A stretch of DNA of 64,000 nt from NCBI RefSeq assembly GCF_001424305.1, contig NZ_LMPD01000001.1, forward strand, positions 744,001 through 808,000, written 5' to 3'. This document shows, in pieces, positions 17,861 through 26,103 of this stretch. The position numbers and the translations under genes were made by a program. The stretch comes from Pedobacter sp. Leaf176 (lineage in GTDB: Bacteria; Bacteroidota; Bacteroidia; Sphingobacteriales; Sphingobacteriaceae). Numbering within the stretch: position 1 is the stretch's first letter; the number at the start of each line of letters is the position of its first letter. The notes under the pieces were generated by a model. The model was not told the origin of the DNA. It saw only the letters and a program-made list of their open reading frames with translations, and did no database searches.

Positions 17861-18286
17861 ATGAAAAGAATTATACTTGTTGCCTTAATACTGATCTCAT
17901 CTGGAAGCTTTGCACAAAGTCCGAAAGATAAACAAGCCATTTTAAATGTGCTGGAACATCAGCGTCTTAATTGGAATAAGGGCGATTTAGAATCCTTCAT
18001 GCAAGGTTATGTAAAAAGCGATAGTTTACTTTTCGTTGGCAGCAGCGGACCAACTTATGGCTGGCAGAAAACGTTGGATAACTACAAGAAAACTTATCAT
18101 GGTAAAGCAGGAATGGGCCAGCTTACGTTCGGCATTAAGAAAGTAGATTTTTTAAATAAAGATGTTGCTTTCGTATTGGGTAGCTGGCATTTAAAGCGTG
18201 AGCAGGATGAGCCTAAAGGATATTTTACCCTGATTTTTAAAAAACTGGATGGAGCGTGGAAAATCATTGTAGATCATTCAAGCTAG
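17861..18286 (+). CDS. Secreted SnoaL/NTF2-like (DUF4440-type) protein
   Basis: A 141-residue protein with a cleavable signal peptide (about residues 1-18, ending GSFAQ) and a cone-shaped NTF2-like fold, judged from the helix AILNVLEHQRLNWNKGDLESFMQGY and the strands ending in FTLIFKKLDGAWKIIVDHSS. DUF4440/SnoaL-like domains bind small ligands or act as lyases or isomerases, but nothing here points to a reaction. A TATCTTTA sequence about 20 bases upstream resembles a -7 element with one mismatch. Confidence 0.8.
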   Translation: MKRIILVALILISSGSFAQSPKDKQAILNVLEHQRLNWNKGDLESFMQGYVKSDSLLFVGSSGPTYGWQKTLDNYKKTYHGKAGMGQLTFGIKKVDFLNKDVAFVLGSWHLKREQDEPKGYFTLIFKKLDGAWKIIVDHSS

Positions 18287-18379
18287 GTTAAGCGCAAGAT
18301 GGAAAAAGGGAAACCTTCGAAAAATGCAAACTAAAAGATTTCCACACTACGGTCGATTAACGACTTATTTATTCAATAT

Positions 18380-18994
18380 TTATTCCCCCAACTTAAAATC
18401 CTTATAGTAATAATCTTTATCTGCGTCTGTCAACTGCCGAATGACTCTGCATGGATTTCCGGCTGCGAACACGTTATCTGGAATGGGCCTAGTAACAACA
18501 CTGCCTGATCCGATAACTACATTTGATCCGATTTTAACGCCTGGGTTAATCACAACGTTCCCTCCAATCCATACGCTATTACCAATGGTTACTTCCTGAG
18601 CCCACTCATATTCCTGATCTCTTAAGTGGGAGTGGATTGGGTGTCCGGCGGTATAAATAGCGACATTTGGTGCAATGAAAACACTGTTCCCAATGGTTAC
18701 CTTGGCGCAATCCAAAATAACTAGATTAAAATTAGCGTAGAAATTATCTCCAATTTCGATGTTATAACCATAGTCGCATCTGAATGGTGGTTCAACATAG
18801 AACATTCGTTCTGTTTTTCCGAATAATCGTTTTAATAATGCTTTGCGTTGTTTCATGAATTTTGGAGCCAGGTTATTAAATTCATAAACAATTTCGCGGG
18901 CTTTTAATCTTTCTTTGGAGAGTTCTTCACATCCGGCCTGGTAAGCTTTGCCCGCCAGCATTTTTTCTTTTTGCGTGAGTATGTTGTGTTCCAT
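18380..18994 (-). CDS. Maltose/galactoside-type O-acetyltransferase
   Basis: A 204-residue acetyltransferase of the left-handed beta-helix class. The N-terminal Maa domain (EKMLAGKAYQAGCEEL) is followed by RCDYGYNIEIGDNFYANFN, the VIDGASVxIG-like hexapeptide repeats and the loop IYTAGHPIHS, which carries the catalytic His. It moves an acetyl group from acetyl-CoA to a sugar hydroxyl in the cytoplasm. The gene follows the JmjC-like gene on the same strand but a terminator-like hairpin separates them. Confidence 0.9.
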   Translation of the reverse strand: MEHNILTQKEKMLAGKAYQAGCEELSKERLKAREIVYEFNNLAPKFMKQRKALLKRLFGKTERMFYVEPPFRCDYGYNIEIGDNFYANFNLVILDCAKVTIGNSVFIAPNVAIYTAGHPIHSHLRDQEYEWAQEVTIGNSVWIGGNVVINPGVKIGSNVVIGSGSVVTRPIPDNVFAAGNPCRVIRQLTDADKDYYYKDFKLGE

Positions 18995-19030
18995 TAGTAC
19001 CTGATTCCTTTGTTTAAAAACAATAATAAC

Positions 19031-19063
19031 AAAAAACGGGACTGTCGTAACCGATGCCCCGTT
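19031..19063 (-). terminator. Rho-independent terminator after the JmjC-like gene
   Basis: On the minus strand AACGGG and CCCGTT (19058-19063 and 19035-19040) form a stem with an inner TCG/CGA pairing, followed by a run of six T. It directly follows the end of the cupin-like gene at 19087. Confidence 0.7.
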
Positions 19064-19086
19064 GTATTTTAATTTTCAATATTTTT

Positions 19087-19965
19087 CTATGGTTTGCCTT
19101 TGGCTAATGCACGTTCCGCAATCTTAACTGCTTTCTTTTCTCTCCAGTTTGCATATTTTTCCTTGAAAGTCATTTTGATTAAGCTATCGATAGCGCCGTG
19201 AGTGAATAAACTCCAGACACTGGCTACTTTGCGTGTAATCGATTGATCCCAGGCACGTAAGCTCAATGAAAACGAACCATCAAGGTATTTCATCCAATGC
19301 CACATTCCTGTAGGCATAAATAAGGTATCGCCATGTTCTAAGAAAACTTCGTATCCTTCGACACCGTTTAATGCAGGAAATTTTTTGAAGTCAGGTTTGG
19401 CAACATCGTAATCTTCCAGGGCATAAGTGGCATTCGGTAAGCAATACAACCTGTCTTTCCATTTATTATCGAAAAGAATGATGTGTTTTCTGCCTCCGAA
19501 ATGAGTATGGAAAATGTGTGGTAGATCGATGTCGTAATGCAAGAAAGTTACCGAGTTTGAACCGCCAAAAAACATAGCAGGCATACTTTCTATGAATCCC
19601 CCCATTAGGTCTTTAGGGATTTTTACATCATTAATTAAACTCGGAACTTTTTTAAACAGGTTAAAGAAAAATATTCTTAATTCAGTTGGTTCACGTTTGA
19701 TTAAATCCAGGTATTCTCCAAATTTCATGTGTGCAGTGGCCGCATTAATTGGCTTAGATGGGTCTGCTTTAGAATTATCGTATAAAGGAACCTCTAAATC
19801 TCCTCCAATTTCTTTTAAATATTCAGTTGTCCATTTTTCTCGGGCTGGCCAATCCTTGGTTAGGCCTCTGATTACTAATGGTTTTTTTGTTTTTAAATAA
19901 TTTTTTTTGAAATCTTCGGGCGTGATATTCTCGACGATATCTACAGGTTTTAATATGAAACTCAT
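19087..19965 (-). CDS. Cupin-like JmjC-fold protein
   Basis: A 292-residue protein of the cupin_8/JmjC-like group of Fe(II)/2-oxoglutarate oxygenases. The N-terminus (FKKNYLKTKKPLVIRGLTKDWPA) is typical. The metal-binding His-x-Asp is seen in FLHYDIDLPH and the distal His in MPTGMWHWM; the GDTLFMPTGMWH segment is a classic family hallmark. Such enzymes hydroxylate protein or small-molecule targets in the cytoplasm; the target is unknown. It is monocistronic by the look of the downstream terminator. Confidence 0.87.
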   Translation of the reverse strand: MSFILKPVDIVENITPEDFKKNYLKTKKPLVIRGLTKDWPAREKWTTEYLKEIGGDLEVPLYDNSKADPSKPINAATAHMKFGEYLDLIKREPTELRIFFFNLFKKVPSLINDVKIPKDLMGGFIESMPAMFFGGSNSVTFLHYDIDLPHIFHTHFGGRKHIILFDNKWKDRLYCLPNATYALEDYDVAKPDFKKFPALNGVEGYEVFLEHGDTLFMPTGMWHWMKYLDGSFSLSLRAWDQSITRKVASVWSLFTHGAIDSLIKMTFKEKYANWREKKAVKIAERALAKGKP

Positions 19966-20095
19966 GCGTTTTAAATTGGTTATTTGTTGCCGAATAGCAA
20001 AAATGTAAATTTTATTTTACAAATTAGATATCGGGGAAGAAATGTGACGCAAATTACTTAATTCAAAATTTGCATTCGATTAACATTTTATTAAT

Positions 20096-20881
20096 CTAAG
20101 CTAAAATTTTATTACCTACGATTTCCGCATAGGCAGCATCCCATAAATCGATGCGTTTTTGCAAAGCTTGTCTAGCCGTTTCCTCCGCTTCAGCCCAAAA
20201 ATTATCATCCTTTTCGCAAAGCTTTTCCGTCATTGATAAAGCTAAATGACTATGTTGATCACCATCCACTTCAATGTGGCGTTCCAGATAGTACTTGAAA
20301 ATCGAAACTTTATCAGGTTGCTTACAATTTAAATCATTAACCATGCTAAAAAACATGTTGGGGATTAAATCTTCACGGCCGAAAGTGAAGCTCGCAGCCT
20401 GTAAATGTGCTTTTCCACTATTTATGGTTTCAAAAGTAGAATTAACGAAAGCTCTTGCGGGCTTTGGTACACAAGCCAACTCAAAAGCCATATCAAAATC
20501 ACGGCCTTTTTGCAATGAAGTCAAGAAGTTGTTAATAGGCTCTACATTTGCGCCAGATTGCACCATCGCATCTAAATATAATTCGAAATGGCTTTTTACA
20601 TTGCCATCCTGGTCTGCGTCACTTTCTTCTCCAGCTACAATTTCGTTGATTAATTGCCTGGTAACCGCATCACCAACCGGAAACCAGGGCAGGGTGGTGC
20701 AGGTTAAGTTGATTTGTAAGGCTTTTAGCAACGACATAAAATCCCAGACAGCATAAATATGGTGTTCCATAAAAACCTGTAAGTCTTCCACTTCGCTGAT
20801 GGCGGAATAAACTCTGTGATTGATAATTTGTTGCCTCAAAGGCTCAATATTTTGCTGAATTTTTGTAATGTTAGGGTGCAT
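20096..20881 (-). CDS. DUF3050 (haem-oxygenase-like fold) protein
   Basis: A 261-residue protein recognised as DUF3050 from VFMEHHIYAVWDFMSLLKAL near the N-terminus and YLERHIEVDGDQHSHLAL near the C-terminus. The spaced His and Glu residues on long helices resemble the haem-oxygenase-like diiron fold, so an oxidase role is possible but not shown. Its last bases lie about 130 bases from the JmjC-like gene start, on the same strand; a -7 element is visible 63 bases upstream of its ATG. Confidence 0.85.
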   Translation of the reverse strand: MHPNITKIQQNIEPLRQQIINHRVYSAISEVEDLQVFMEHHIYAVWDFMSLLKALQINLTCTTLPWFPVGDAVTRQLINEIVAGEESDADQDGNVKSHFELYLDAMVQSGANVEPINNFLTSLQKGRDFDMAFELACVPKPARAFVNSTFETINSGKAHLQAASFTFGREDLIPNMFFSMVNDLNCKQPDKVSIFKYYLERHIEVDGDQHSHLALSMTEKLCEKDDNFWAEAEETARQALQKRIDLWDAAYAEIVGNKILA

Positions 20882-20943
20882 CTATCCTGATTATAATTTT
20901 ATCTCGAGGTGAAGTGGGATTTTTTATCAAAAGTTTATTGGGG

Positions 20944-20951
20944 CAAAATTA
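20944..20951 (-). promoter_or_regulatory. -7 element for the DUF3050 gene
   Basis: Minus-strand TAATTTTG matches TAnnTTTG, giving a leader of roughly 55 bases before the ATG at 20881. No firm -33 TTTG is seen. Confidence 0.4.
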
Positions 20952-21032
20952 ATACTTATTAGTGCGAATTACTGCTAATTCCAAAACCTGAAGAACGGCT
21001 GACAATTAAGTAGGTAACTGATTAATTTTAAA

Positions 21033-21067
21033 ATAAAAAAACGCTTCTGCAAAGCAGAAACGTTTTG
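21033..21067 (-). terminator. Strong rho-independent terminator after the fasciclin gene
   Basis: Minus-strand RNA would form an 11-bp stem: AACGTTTCTGC (21064-21054) pairs with GCAGAAGCGTT (21050-21040) across a 3-base loop, with one G-U pair, then a run of T. It lies 24 bases beyond the fasciclin stop. Confidence 0.85.
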
Positions 21068-21090
21068 TGAAAAATAGGGATGTGAAAATA

Positions 21091-21642
21091 TTATTTCGGC
21101 ATTAAAACTGTATCGATAACGTGGATAACACCATTTTTTTGGTTAACATCAGCAATTGTTACCGTACTCATTCCGCCTTTGGCATCTGTCAGCATTAATT
21201 TTTTACCCATCATATGAGCAGTAAGTTTTTCGCCCTGAACCGTTGTTAACGTTGCCTTGCCACCGCCAGCTTTAATTGCTTTTGCAATTGCTTTGCTGTC
21301 CATTTTTCCGGCTACAACATGGTAGGTTAAAATTTTTGTCAACATTGCTTTGTTTTCAGGTTTTACCAGAGTAGCCACTGTTCCTGCAGGTAATTTATCA
21401 AAAGCAGCGTTGGTTGGAGCAAAAACGGTGAATGGACCAGCGCTCTTAAGCGTTTCTACTAAACCCGCTGCTTTAACAGCTGCAACCAGTGTTGTATGGT
21501 CTTTCGAATTTACAGCATTGTCCACAATATCTTTTGTTGCGTACATAGCTGCGCCACCCACCATCGGATTTTTTTGAGCATAAACTTGTGTTGTGATCGC
21601 CATAGTGAAAACGGCAAATGCAGATAGGATTAATTTTTTCAT
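21091..21642 (-). CDS. Secreted fasciclin (FAS1) domain protein
   Basis: A 183-residue protein with a signal peptide (about residues 1-22, ending VYAQ) and one FAS1 domain. The H1 motif is TVFAPTNAAFDKLPAGTV and the H2 region includes LTYHVVAGKMD, with the end motif NGVIHVIDTVLMPK. Single FAS1 proteins are secreted adhesion or surface proteins; they often belong to stress-induced sets in Bacteroidota. It has its own strong terminator and a 430-base gene-free region upstream, so it is a single-gene unit. Confidence 0.92.
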   Translation of the reverse strand: MKKLILSAFAVFTMAITTQVYAQKNPMVGGAAMYATKDIVDNAVNSKDHTTLVAAVKAAGLVETLKSAGPFTVFAPTNAAFDKLPAGTVATLVKPENKAMLTKILTYHVVAGKMDSKAIAKAIKAGGGKATLTTVQGEKLTAHMMGKKLMLTDAKGGMSTVTIADVNQKNGVIHVIDTVLMPK

Positions 21643-22072
21643 TATTTCTAATATTTAAGTTTCTGTTATTTGCCTTCATTTACGATGGTTAATAGATACT
21701 TGGTTTTTTAGAAATAAAAACATAATCGTAACGCACTGTCATTGAGTGGTTTAAATTTTTTATAAAGATTTGGAAGATGTATTCCGGGCGGGTTACCTCA
21801 CTGTTCTTCGATGGATATCATTAACTAACTCCGATAGAATGGTAGTGAAATGCAGGATCTTAAACTAAGTTATTGGGTAAATTTATGGGATTTATCCACT
21901 ATATTCGAAATGGCGATACTTCGACACGTCCTCTACTCTATCAATCTGTCATTTATATTGATTTTGTACAATGAATTATCCTTCATAATGACGCTAAAAG
22001 GATATCGCTTCAACCAGATGTAGATATTTGGCTTGGCCGTGGTTTACGCTTTATATGCGCAATAACGTTTCT
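21643..22072. other. Gene-free stretch between fasciclin and SDR genes
   Basis: Upstream of the fasciclin gene this region should hold its promoter and a leader, but no clear TAnnTTTG element was found on the minus strand close to the start. No tRNA, hairpin or gene was recognised in the remainder. The stretch lies upstream of the fasciclin start and downstream of the SDR stop, both on the minus strand. Confidence 0.4.
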
Positions 22073-22855
22073 TTAGTTCGCCTTGGCTGTTCTCACTTTT
22101 TTAGAAAAAATCTTCGGAAAAAATCGCTTCAACCATACTGCCTTAATTTCTTTTCCACCTATATAGGCTTCTTCTTTTTTATTTTTAACAGCTTGAACAA
22201 TTTGCTTTGCGCATTCGGCAGGTGTCATCGCATTTTCATGTGCATCGCCCATTATGTTAAGGGGGTTGCCATCTCCCTTAAGTGCATTGTATGTTACGTT
22301 TGTTTTGACAAAGCCTGGACAGATTATGGTAATATCGATGTTTTTATCATAAACTTCCGAACGTAAAGAATCGAAATAGCCGTGCAGAGCATGCTTAGAT
22401 GCCGCGTAAGCGGAGCGCAATTTGGTCCCGAATTTTCCGACCAGACTGCTTACCACAACAATTTGTCCGCCACCATTATTAATCATCGAAGGTAAAACGG
22501 CCTTGCTTAAAATTACAGTTCCCCAAAAATTGGTATCCATAATTTGTTGCTCCGTTTTCAATTCGGTTTCCAGTGCTAATCCCCGCTGACTGACACCACC
22601 GCTGTTAATTAACAAATCGATTTTTCCAAAAATTTTCAATGCAGCTTCTGCTTTCTGTGCAAGTATTCCTGTCTCGCTTAAATCGAATGCCAACACATGA
22701 ACGTTAAAAGAATTTTTACAATTTCCCTTTACACGAAACAATTCATCGCGGTTACGTGCCGAAATAATTAACTTATCTCCGGCATTAAAATATCTGTAAA
22801 CCAAGGCTTCTCCTATACCTGAAGATGCACCTGTAATCCATACGATTTTAGACAT
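22073..22855 (-). CDS. Short-chain dehydrogenase/reductase (SDR)
   Basis: A 260-residue Rossmann-fold oxidoreductase of the classical SDR family. The cofactor motif TGASSGIG is at residues 8-15, the NSGG segment (family NNAG) near 84-87, Ser136/137 and the YxxxK pair at Tyr150 and Lys154. The C-terminal part ending in WLKRFFPKIFSKKVR resembles DHRS7-like members with a membrane-associating tail. The substrate is unknown. An inverted repeat lies upstream of its start, between it and hemW. Confidence 0.9.
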   Translation of the reverse strand: MSKIVWITGASSGIGEALVYRYFNAGDKLIISARNRDELFRVKGNCKNSFNVHVLAFDLSETGILAQKAEAALKIFGKIDLLINSGGVSQRGLALETELKTEQQIMDTNFWGTVILSKAVLPSMINNGGGQIVVVSSLVGKFGTKLRSAYAASKHALHGYFDSLRSEVYDKNIDITIICPGFVKTNVTYNALKGDGNPLNIMGDAHENAMTPAECAKQIVQAVKNKKEEAYIGGKEIKAVWLKRFFPKIFSKKVRTAKAN

Positions 22856-22874
22856 ATAAAATTAATTATTGAAT

Positions 22875-22939
22875 GATTGAATTTTGAATGATTGTCAATA
22901 TCTACTGCGCTTTATAATTCATTCATTAGAAATTCAATC
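22875..22939. repeat. Word-repeat inverted repeat between hemW and SDR genes
   Basis: GATTGAATTT (22875-22884) pairs with AAATTCAATC (22930-22939), and the interior has more copies of TTGAATGATTG and ATTCATT. The right arm runs into the last bases of hemW. The same words make up the repeat at 11265-11320. Confidence 0.45.
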
Positions 22940-24064
22940 GCTAATGATAAACAATTCGGAAGCGATATGGTCTGCAAATAATTTTCCATTCTGACTAAGT
23001 TTGATGTTGTTTTCAGTAATTACCAACCAATCTTTATCATCAAAACTGCGGAGGTTGTATTGAGTTTCTTCTAAGAAACTTTGCCCAAAATCTGTTTTAA
23101 TTTTTTGTAAATCTATGCCCCACATCGTTCTGAGTGAGGTCATCAAGTATTCATTGAAGCGATCGTTTAAACTTAATTCTTCTACGATTTCTGGTAGCTT
23201 ATTACTTTCCAGTTTCTCGATGTATATTGAATTATTAGAAGGGTTCATATATCTATTCTGTCCGTCAAATCCGTGTGCAGAAGGACCTATGCCGATATAA
23301 TTCACACCTTTCCAATAGTTTGTATTATGTACCGCATAACAACCTGGTTTAGCGAAATTTGAAATTTCGTAATGCTCAAAACCCGCTTCCAGTAATTTAT
23401 CCATCAAAATAAGAAATTGTGCAGCACTCTGATTGTCGTTTACCGGCGTCTGTTTTTTGTTTTTTATGGCATGTGCCAAGGCGGTTCTCGGCTCAACAGT
23501 TAACGCATAAGCAGAAATGTGAGGTACTTGTAACTCGATTGCTTTGTTGATGTTGCTAAGCCACTTTGCATCCGTAAGCAAAGGATAGCCATAAATCAGA
23601 TCTAGGGTTAAGTTCTCAAATCCTGCATCCTGACTTCTCTTAATGCAATATTCGGCCTCTTCTGCGTTGTGCGCCCTGTTCATCCAAATCAAATCTTCGT
23701 TAAAAAAAGATTGAATGCCAACACTAAAGCGATTAACGGGTAACTCTTTTAGTTCTTTTAATTTTTGTGCAGTTAAATCATCCGGATTTGTCTCAATGGT
23801 GATTTCAGCATTTGCATCAACAGAAAATGTATGATTTATCGCATCGAAAATCTTCTGTAAAGCTGGTTGAGATAGGATTGAAGGTGTTCCACCGCCAAAA
23901 TATATAGAACCAACCTGGCCCGATATTCTATCTTTTTTCATTTTAATTTCCCTACAAATGGCTTCCACCATTTCATCAGCATATTTTAATGAGGTGCTGA
24001 AATGAAAATCACAATAGTGACAAGCTTTTTTACAGAAGGGAATATGAATATAGATACCGGACAT
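22934..24064 (-). CDS. hemW: Radical SAM haem chaperone HemW
   Basis: A 376-residue radical SAM protein. The cluster-binding CxxxCxxC is Cys11, Cys15 and Cys18 in PFCKKACHYCDF, the SAM-binding GGGTPS follows near residue 57, and a HemN C-terminal domain follows (NDRFNEYLMTSLRT). HemW was long annotated as oxygen-independent coproporphyrinogen oxidase; the family member with this short N-terminus is now regarded as a haem-binding chaperone that inserts haem into respiratory proteins. The PIN toxin-antitoxin pair lies immediately upstream on the same strand. Confidence 0.9.
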   Translation of the reverse strand: MSGIYIHIPFCKKACHYCDFHFSTSLKYADEMVEAICREIKMKKDRISGQVGSIYFGGGTPSILSQPALQKIFDAINHTFSVDANAEITIETNPDDLTAQKLKELKELPVNRFSVGIQSFFNEDLIWMNRAHNAEEAEYCIKRSQDAGFENLTLDLIYGYPLLTDAKWLSNINKAIELQVPHISAYALTVEPRTALAHAIKNKKQTPVNDNQSAAQFLILMDKLLEAGFEHYEISNFAKPGCYAVHNTNYWKGVNYIGIGPSAHGFDGQNRYMNPSNNSIYIEKLESNKLPEIVEELSLNDRFNEYLMTSLRTMWGIDLQKIKTDFGQSFLEETQYNLRSFDDKDWLVITENNIKLSQNGKLFADHIASELFIISD

Positions 24065-24085
24065 TCGAAATATATTAACCTAAAA

Positions 24086-24481
24086 TTATTTTCTTAAATT
24101 CATCCATCGAACAATATTAAGTTTTGGAAAATCAAGTAATTTTAAAGGATTAAAATGTATGTCATTTGTAACTAGGTAATCTGCATTTCCAGCGATTGTC
24201 AAATCCACAAATTTATTATCGTCTGGGTCTAGTTCGACAAGTTGCCACTTGAAAAATGGTTCGGTAAAATCTACATTAGGGGCAACGCTGAGTATTGAAT
24301 AAACAACTATTGCCGTATTTTCAGAATAGACATCATTAAGCTTTTCAATATATTCTGTTAGAATTTCATTACTGATAAGCCATTCAAATTGCTCCTCTTT
24401 AAATGCCTGATAAAGCCAGTAATAGCTGCTTTTTGGAGGGATAGATGCTAATAAGCAATTCGTATCAATTACAACTCGCAT
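24086..24481 (-). CDS. PIN-domain toxin
   Basis: A 131-residue PIN-domain ribonuclease of the putative toxin-antitoxin type. The acidic catalytic residues are visible: Asp6 in VIDTNCL, Glu39 in SNEILTEY, Asp88 or nearby in DPDDNKFVD with Asp93, and Asp107 in LVTNDIHF. It cuts RNA when not held by its antitoxin. Its ATG overlaps the stop of the antitoxin gene by one base, which is typical coupling. The pair sits between hemW and a gene-free stretch, as an inserted module would. Confidence 0.88.
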   Translation of the reverse strand: MRVVIDTNCLLASIPPKSSYYWLYQAFKEEQFEWLISNEILTEYIEKLNDVYSENTAIVVYSILSVAPNVDFTEPFFKWQLVELDPDDNKFVDLTIAGNADYLVTNDIHFNPLKLLDFPKLNIVRWMNLRK

Positions 24482-24699
24482 TAACTATCTGCATTCAGAA
24501 TATTATCAAAATCTTCCTGCGTATAGCCTTTATTTTTAACAACTTCTGTAACTTCCTTATCTAAAAATCCTGAAAAATGATTAACCAATAGTCTTTTCAG
24601 TTCTAAAACTTCAGTTTCAGACATAGGTCTGTCAAAAAGCCTAAGTAAACTGATTTGCAAAGGGTTTAATTCGGTATGTTGATTCAAAGTAAGTGCCAT
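24481..24699 (-). CDS. Putative antitoxin of the PIN pair
   Basis: A 72-residue acidic helical protein immediately upstream of, and overlapping by one base, the PIN toxin gene. The stretch NPLQISLLRLFDRPMSETEVLELKRLL and the tail VVKNKGYTQEDFDNILNA fit small antitoxins that come with PIN toxins in Bacteroidota. No recognisable DNA-binding fold such as AbrB or ribbon-helix-helix is plain, so whether it autoregulates is open. Confidence 0.75.
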   Translation of the reverse strand: MALTLNQHTELNPLQISLLRLFDRPMSETEVLELKRLLVNHFSGFLDKEVTEVVKNKGYTQEDFDNILNADS

Positions 24700-25115
24700 A
24701 GCTAAGTATTATACTAAACAAAAATACGCAAAAATATTTTTTATTTTCTCATATCCTTTTTGTCTGCATCTCTACAGTAGCTTTGCATCTTCGTTTCCGT
24801 GCCAAATTTCCGTAGTTGAAGAAATTTTGATTGGTGCTTTACCATGGTTAAATAAGTTTTTTAGAAGCCGTACTCCATCTTCTTTAATCTAGCTCTTTAG
24901 AATTGCGGATGCGTTCAAAAAATCGGTTTTTTCTTAATGAGCTAGACATGCTTAAATGTGCTCATTTGCTACTTTAAACTTTAAAGCTATTGCATTTTAG
25001 TTTGATCTTCTATTAAGGACACATCGCAAAGATACATCATAATATAAAACCGATTATTTTCTTTAGGTAAACAATGATTATTCAACTACTTTTGCATGCC
25101 CATTTTGATTAAAGC
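24700..25115. other. Gene-free stretch between divergent units
   Basis: No gene recognised. It must contain the toxin-antitoxin promoter on the minus strand and the promoter of the DUF4271-hemD unit on the plus strand; the latter has a good -7 element at 25087-25094. An isolated TAGCTTTG at 24778-24785 on the plus strand also fits the -7 consensus with no gene after it. The base composition is patchy, as in eroded sequence. Confidence 0.4.
25087..25094 (+). promoter_or_regulatory. -7 element for the DUF4271-hemD unit
   Basis: TACTTTTG matches TAnnTTTG and lies 21 bases before the ATG at 25116. The -33 region around 25060-25068 (TTTAGG) is a weak match. Confidence 0.5.
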
Positions 25116-26090
25116 ATGCCGAAAATTTTTATTTTATTTGCGTTTTTATTGTCTGCAAATTTTGTTGCAGCGCAACAGATCCCGCTTAAAGTCGATTCAA
25201 ATTCGGTTGTCAAATATCAATATCGACGGCCTAGGGTCGATTCCGCTACATTGGCAAGGCAAAAATTCGTTACAGATTCTATCATCAGGCACACCTGGGT
25301 TCTGGCAGATAGTTTGATAAATAAAACGGCTATGCTGGATAGTGTCGAAAAGGAATATATGTTCCCAAACCTCGATTTGTCCGCATGGCAAAAAAAATAT
25401 CAGAATTTCAAAAAAAAGGTAAATCCATACCAATTAGGCAGGTCAATTCCTAAAGGAAACGCAGGTTTATTGGGTTTTATATTTATTATGTTAGTTGTAT
25501 TTGCCATTCTAAAGAATGCCTTTTCGAAACAACTTTTTGCAATTATTCAATCTTTTTTTAGTAACCGGGTTTTAAATAACATCAACAAAGAAGATAACCT
25601 TTTTAGTTCATGGCCATTTTTGCTCTTATTTATACAGTTTGGATTTATACTGGGTATGTTTTTTTTCCTGGTAGCCCAATATTACGATATGTACCAGGCG
25701 AAGGACGGGTTTAAGTTCTTTTTTACTATTTCTGTTATCATCATTATATTTTATGCATTAAAATTGGTTATTTTAAGGTTTTTGGGTGTTCTTTTTAATG
25801 TGCAAAAGCCTGTTAATGAGTATATATCCATACTTTATTTAAGCTATTTCAATGCCTCCTTGCTCTTTATTCCTTTGGTAGTCGCATTTGCACTATCGCC
25901 ACTTAAATACGGAGGGGTTTACATCGGCCTGGCAATTCTTGTGCTGGCCATAATTTTCACGTTCCAATTAATAAGGGCTGGAGTAACCATACTTTCCAAT
26001 AATAAATTTTCTAAAATGCATTTAATTTTGTACTTTTGCGCCCTCGAAATATGTCCTGTCTTAATACTAATTAAAACGATAGGATTGTAG
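25116..26090 (+). CDS. DUF4271 family membrane protein
   Basis: A 324-residue protein with a signal peptide (about 1-19), a soluble stretch to about residue 112, then about six membrane segments. It matches the DUF4271 family of Bacteroidota. The family is usually found just before a uroporphyrinogen-III synthase-like gene, as here, where hemD follows after 13 bases. No enzymatic motif is seen. Its position, upstream of gldKLMN, is noted without assigning a role in secretion. Confidence 0.85.
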   Translation: MPKIFILFAFLLSANFVAAQQIPLKVDSNSVVKYQYRRPRVDSATLARQKFVTDSIIRHTWVLADSLINKTAMLDSVEKEYMFPNLDLSAWQKKYQNFKKKVNPYQLGRSIPKGNAGLLGFIFIMLVVFAILKNAFSKQLFAIIQSFFSNRVLNNINKEDNLFSSWPFLLLFIQFGFILGMFFFLVAQYYDMYQAKDGFKFFFTISVIIIIFYALKLVILRFLGVLFNVQKPVNEYISILYLSYFNASLLFIPLVVAFALSPLKYGGVYIGLAILVLAIIFTFQLIRAGVTILSNNKFSKMHLILYFCALEICPVLILIKTIGL

Positions 26091-26103
26091 CAGAAAAAGG
26101 AAA

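Noticed and set aside
21643..22072. tRNA or small RNA gene in the fasciclin-SDR gap
   Set aside because: No cloverleaf or strong hairpin with a terminator was found in the gap.
22028..22366. Plus-strand frame of 112 residues with aromatic-rich sequence
   Set aside because: It lies antisense to the C-terminal part of the SDR gene, and its composition is that of an antisense shadow.
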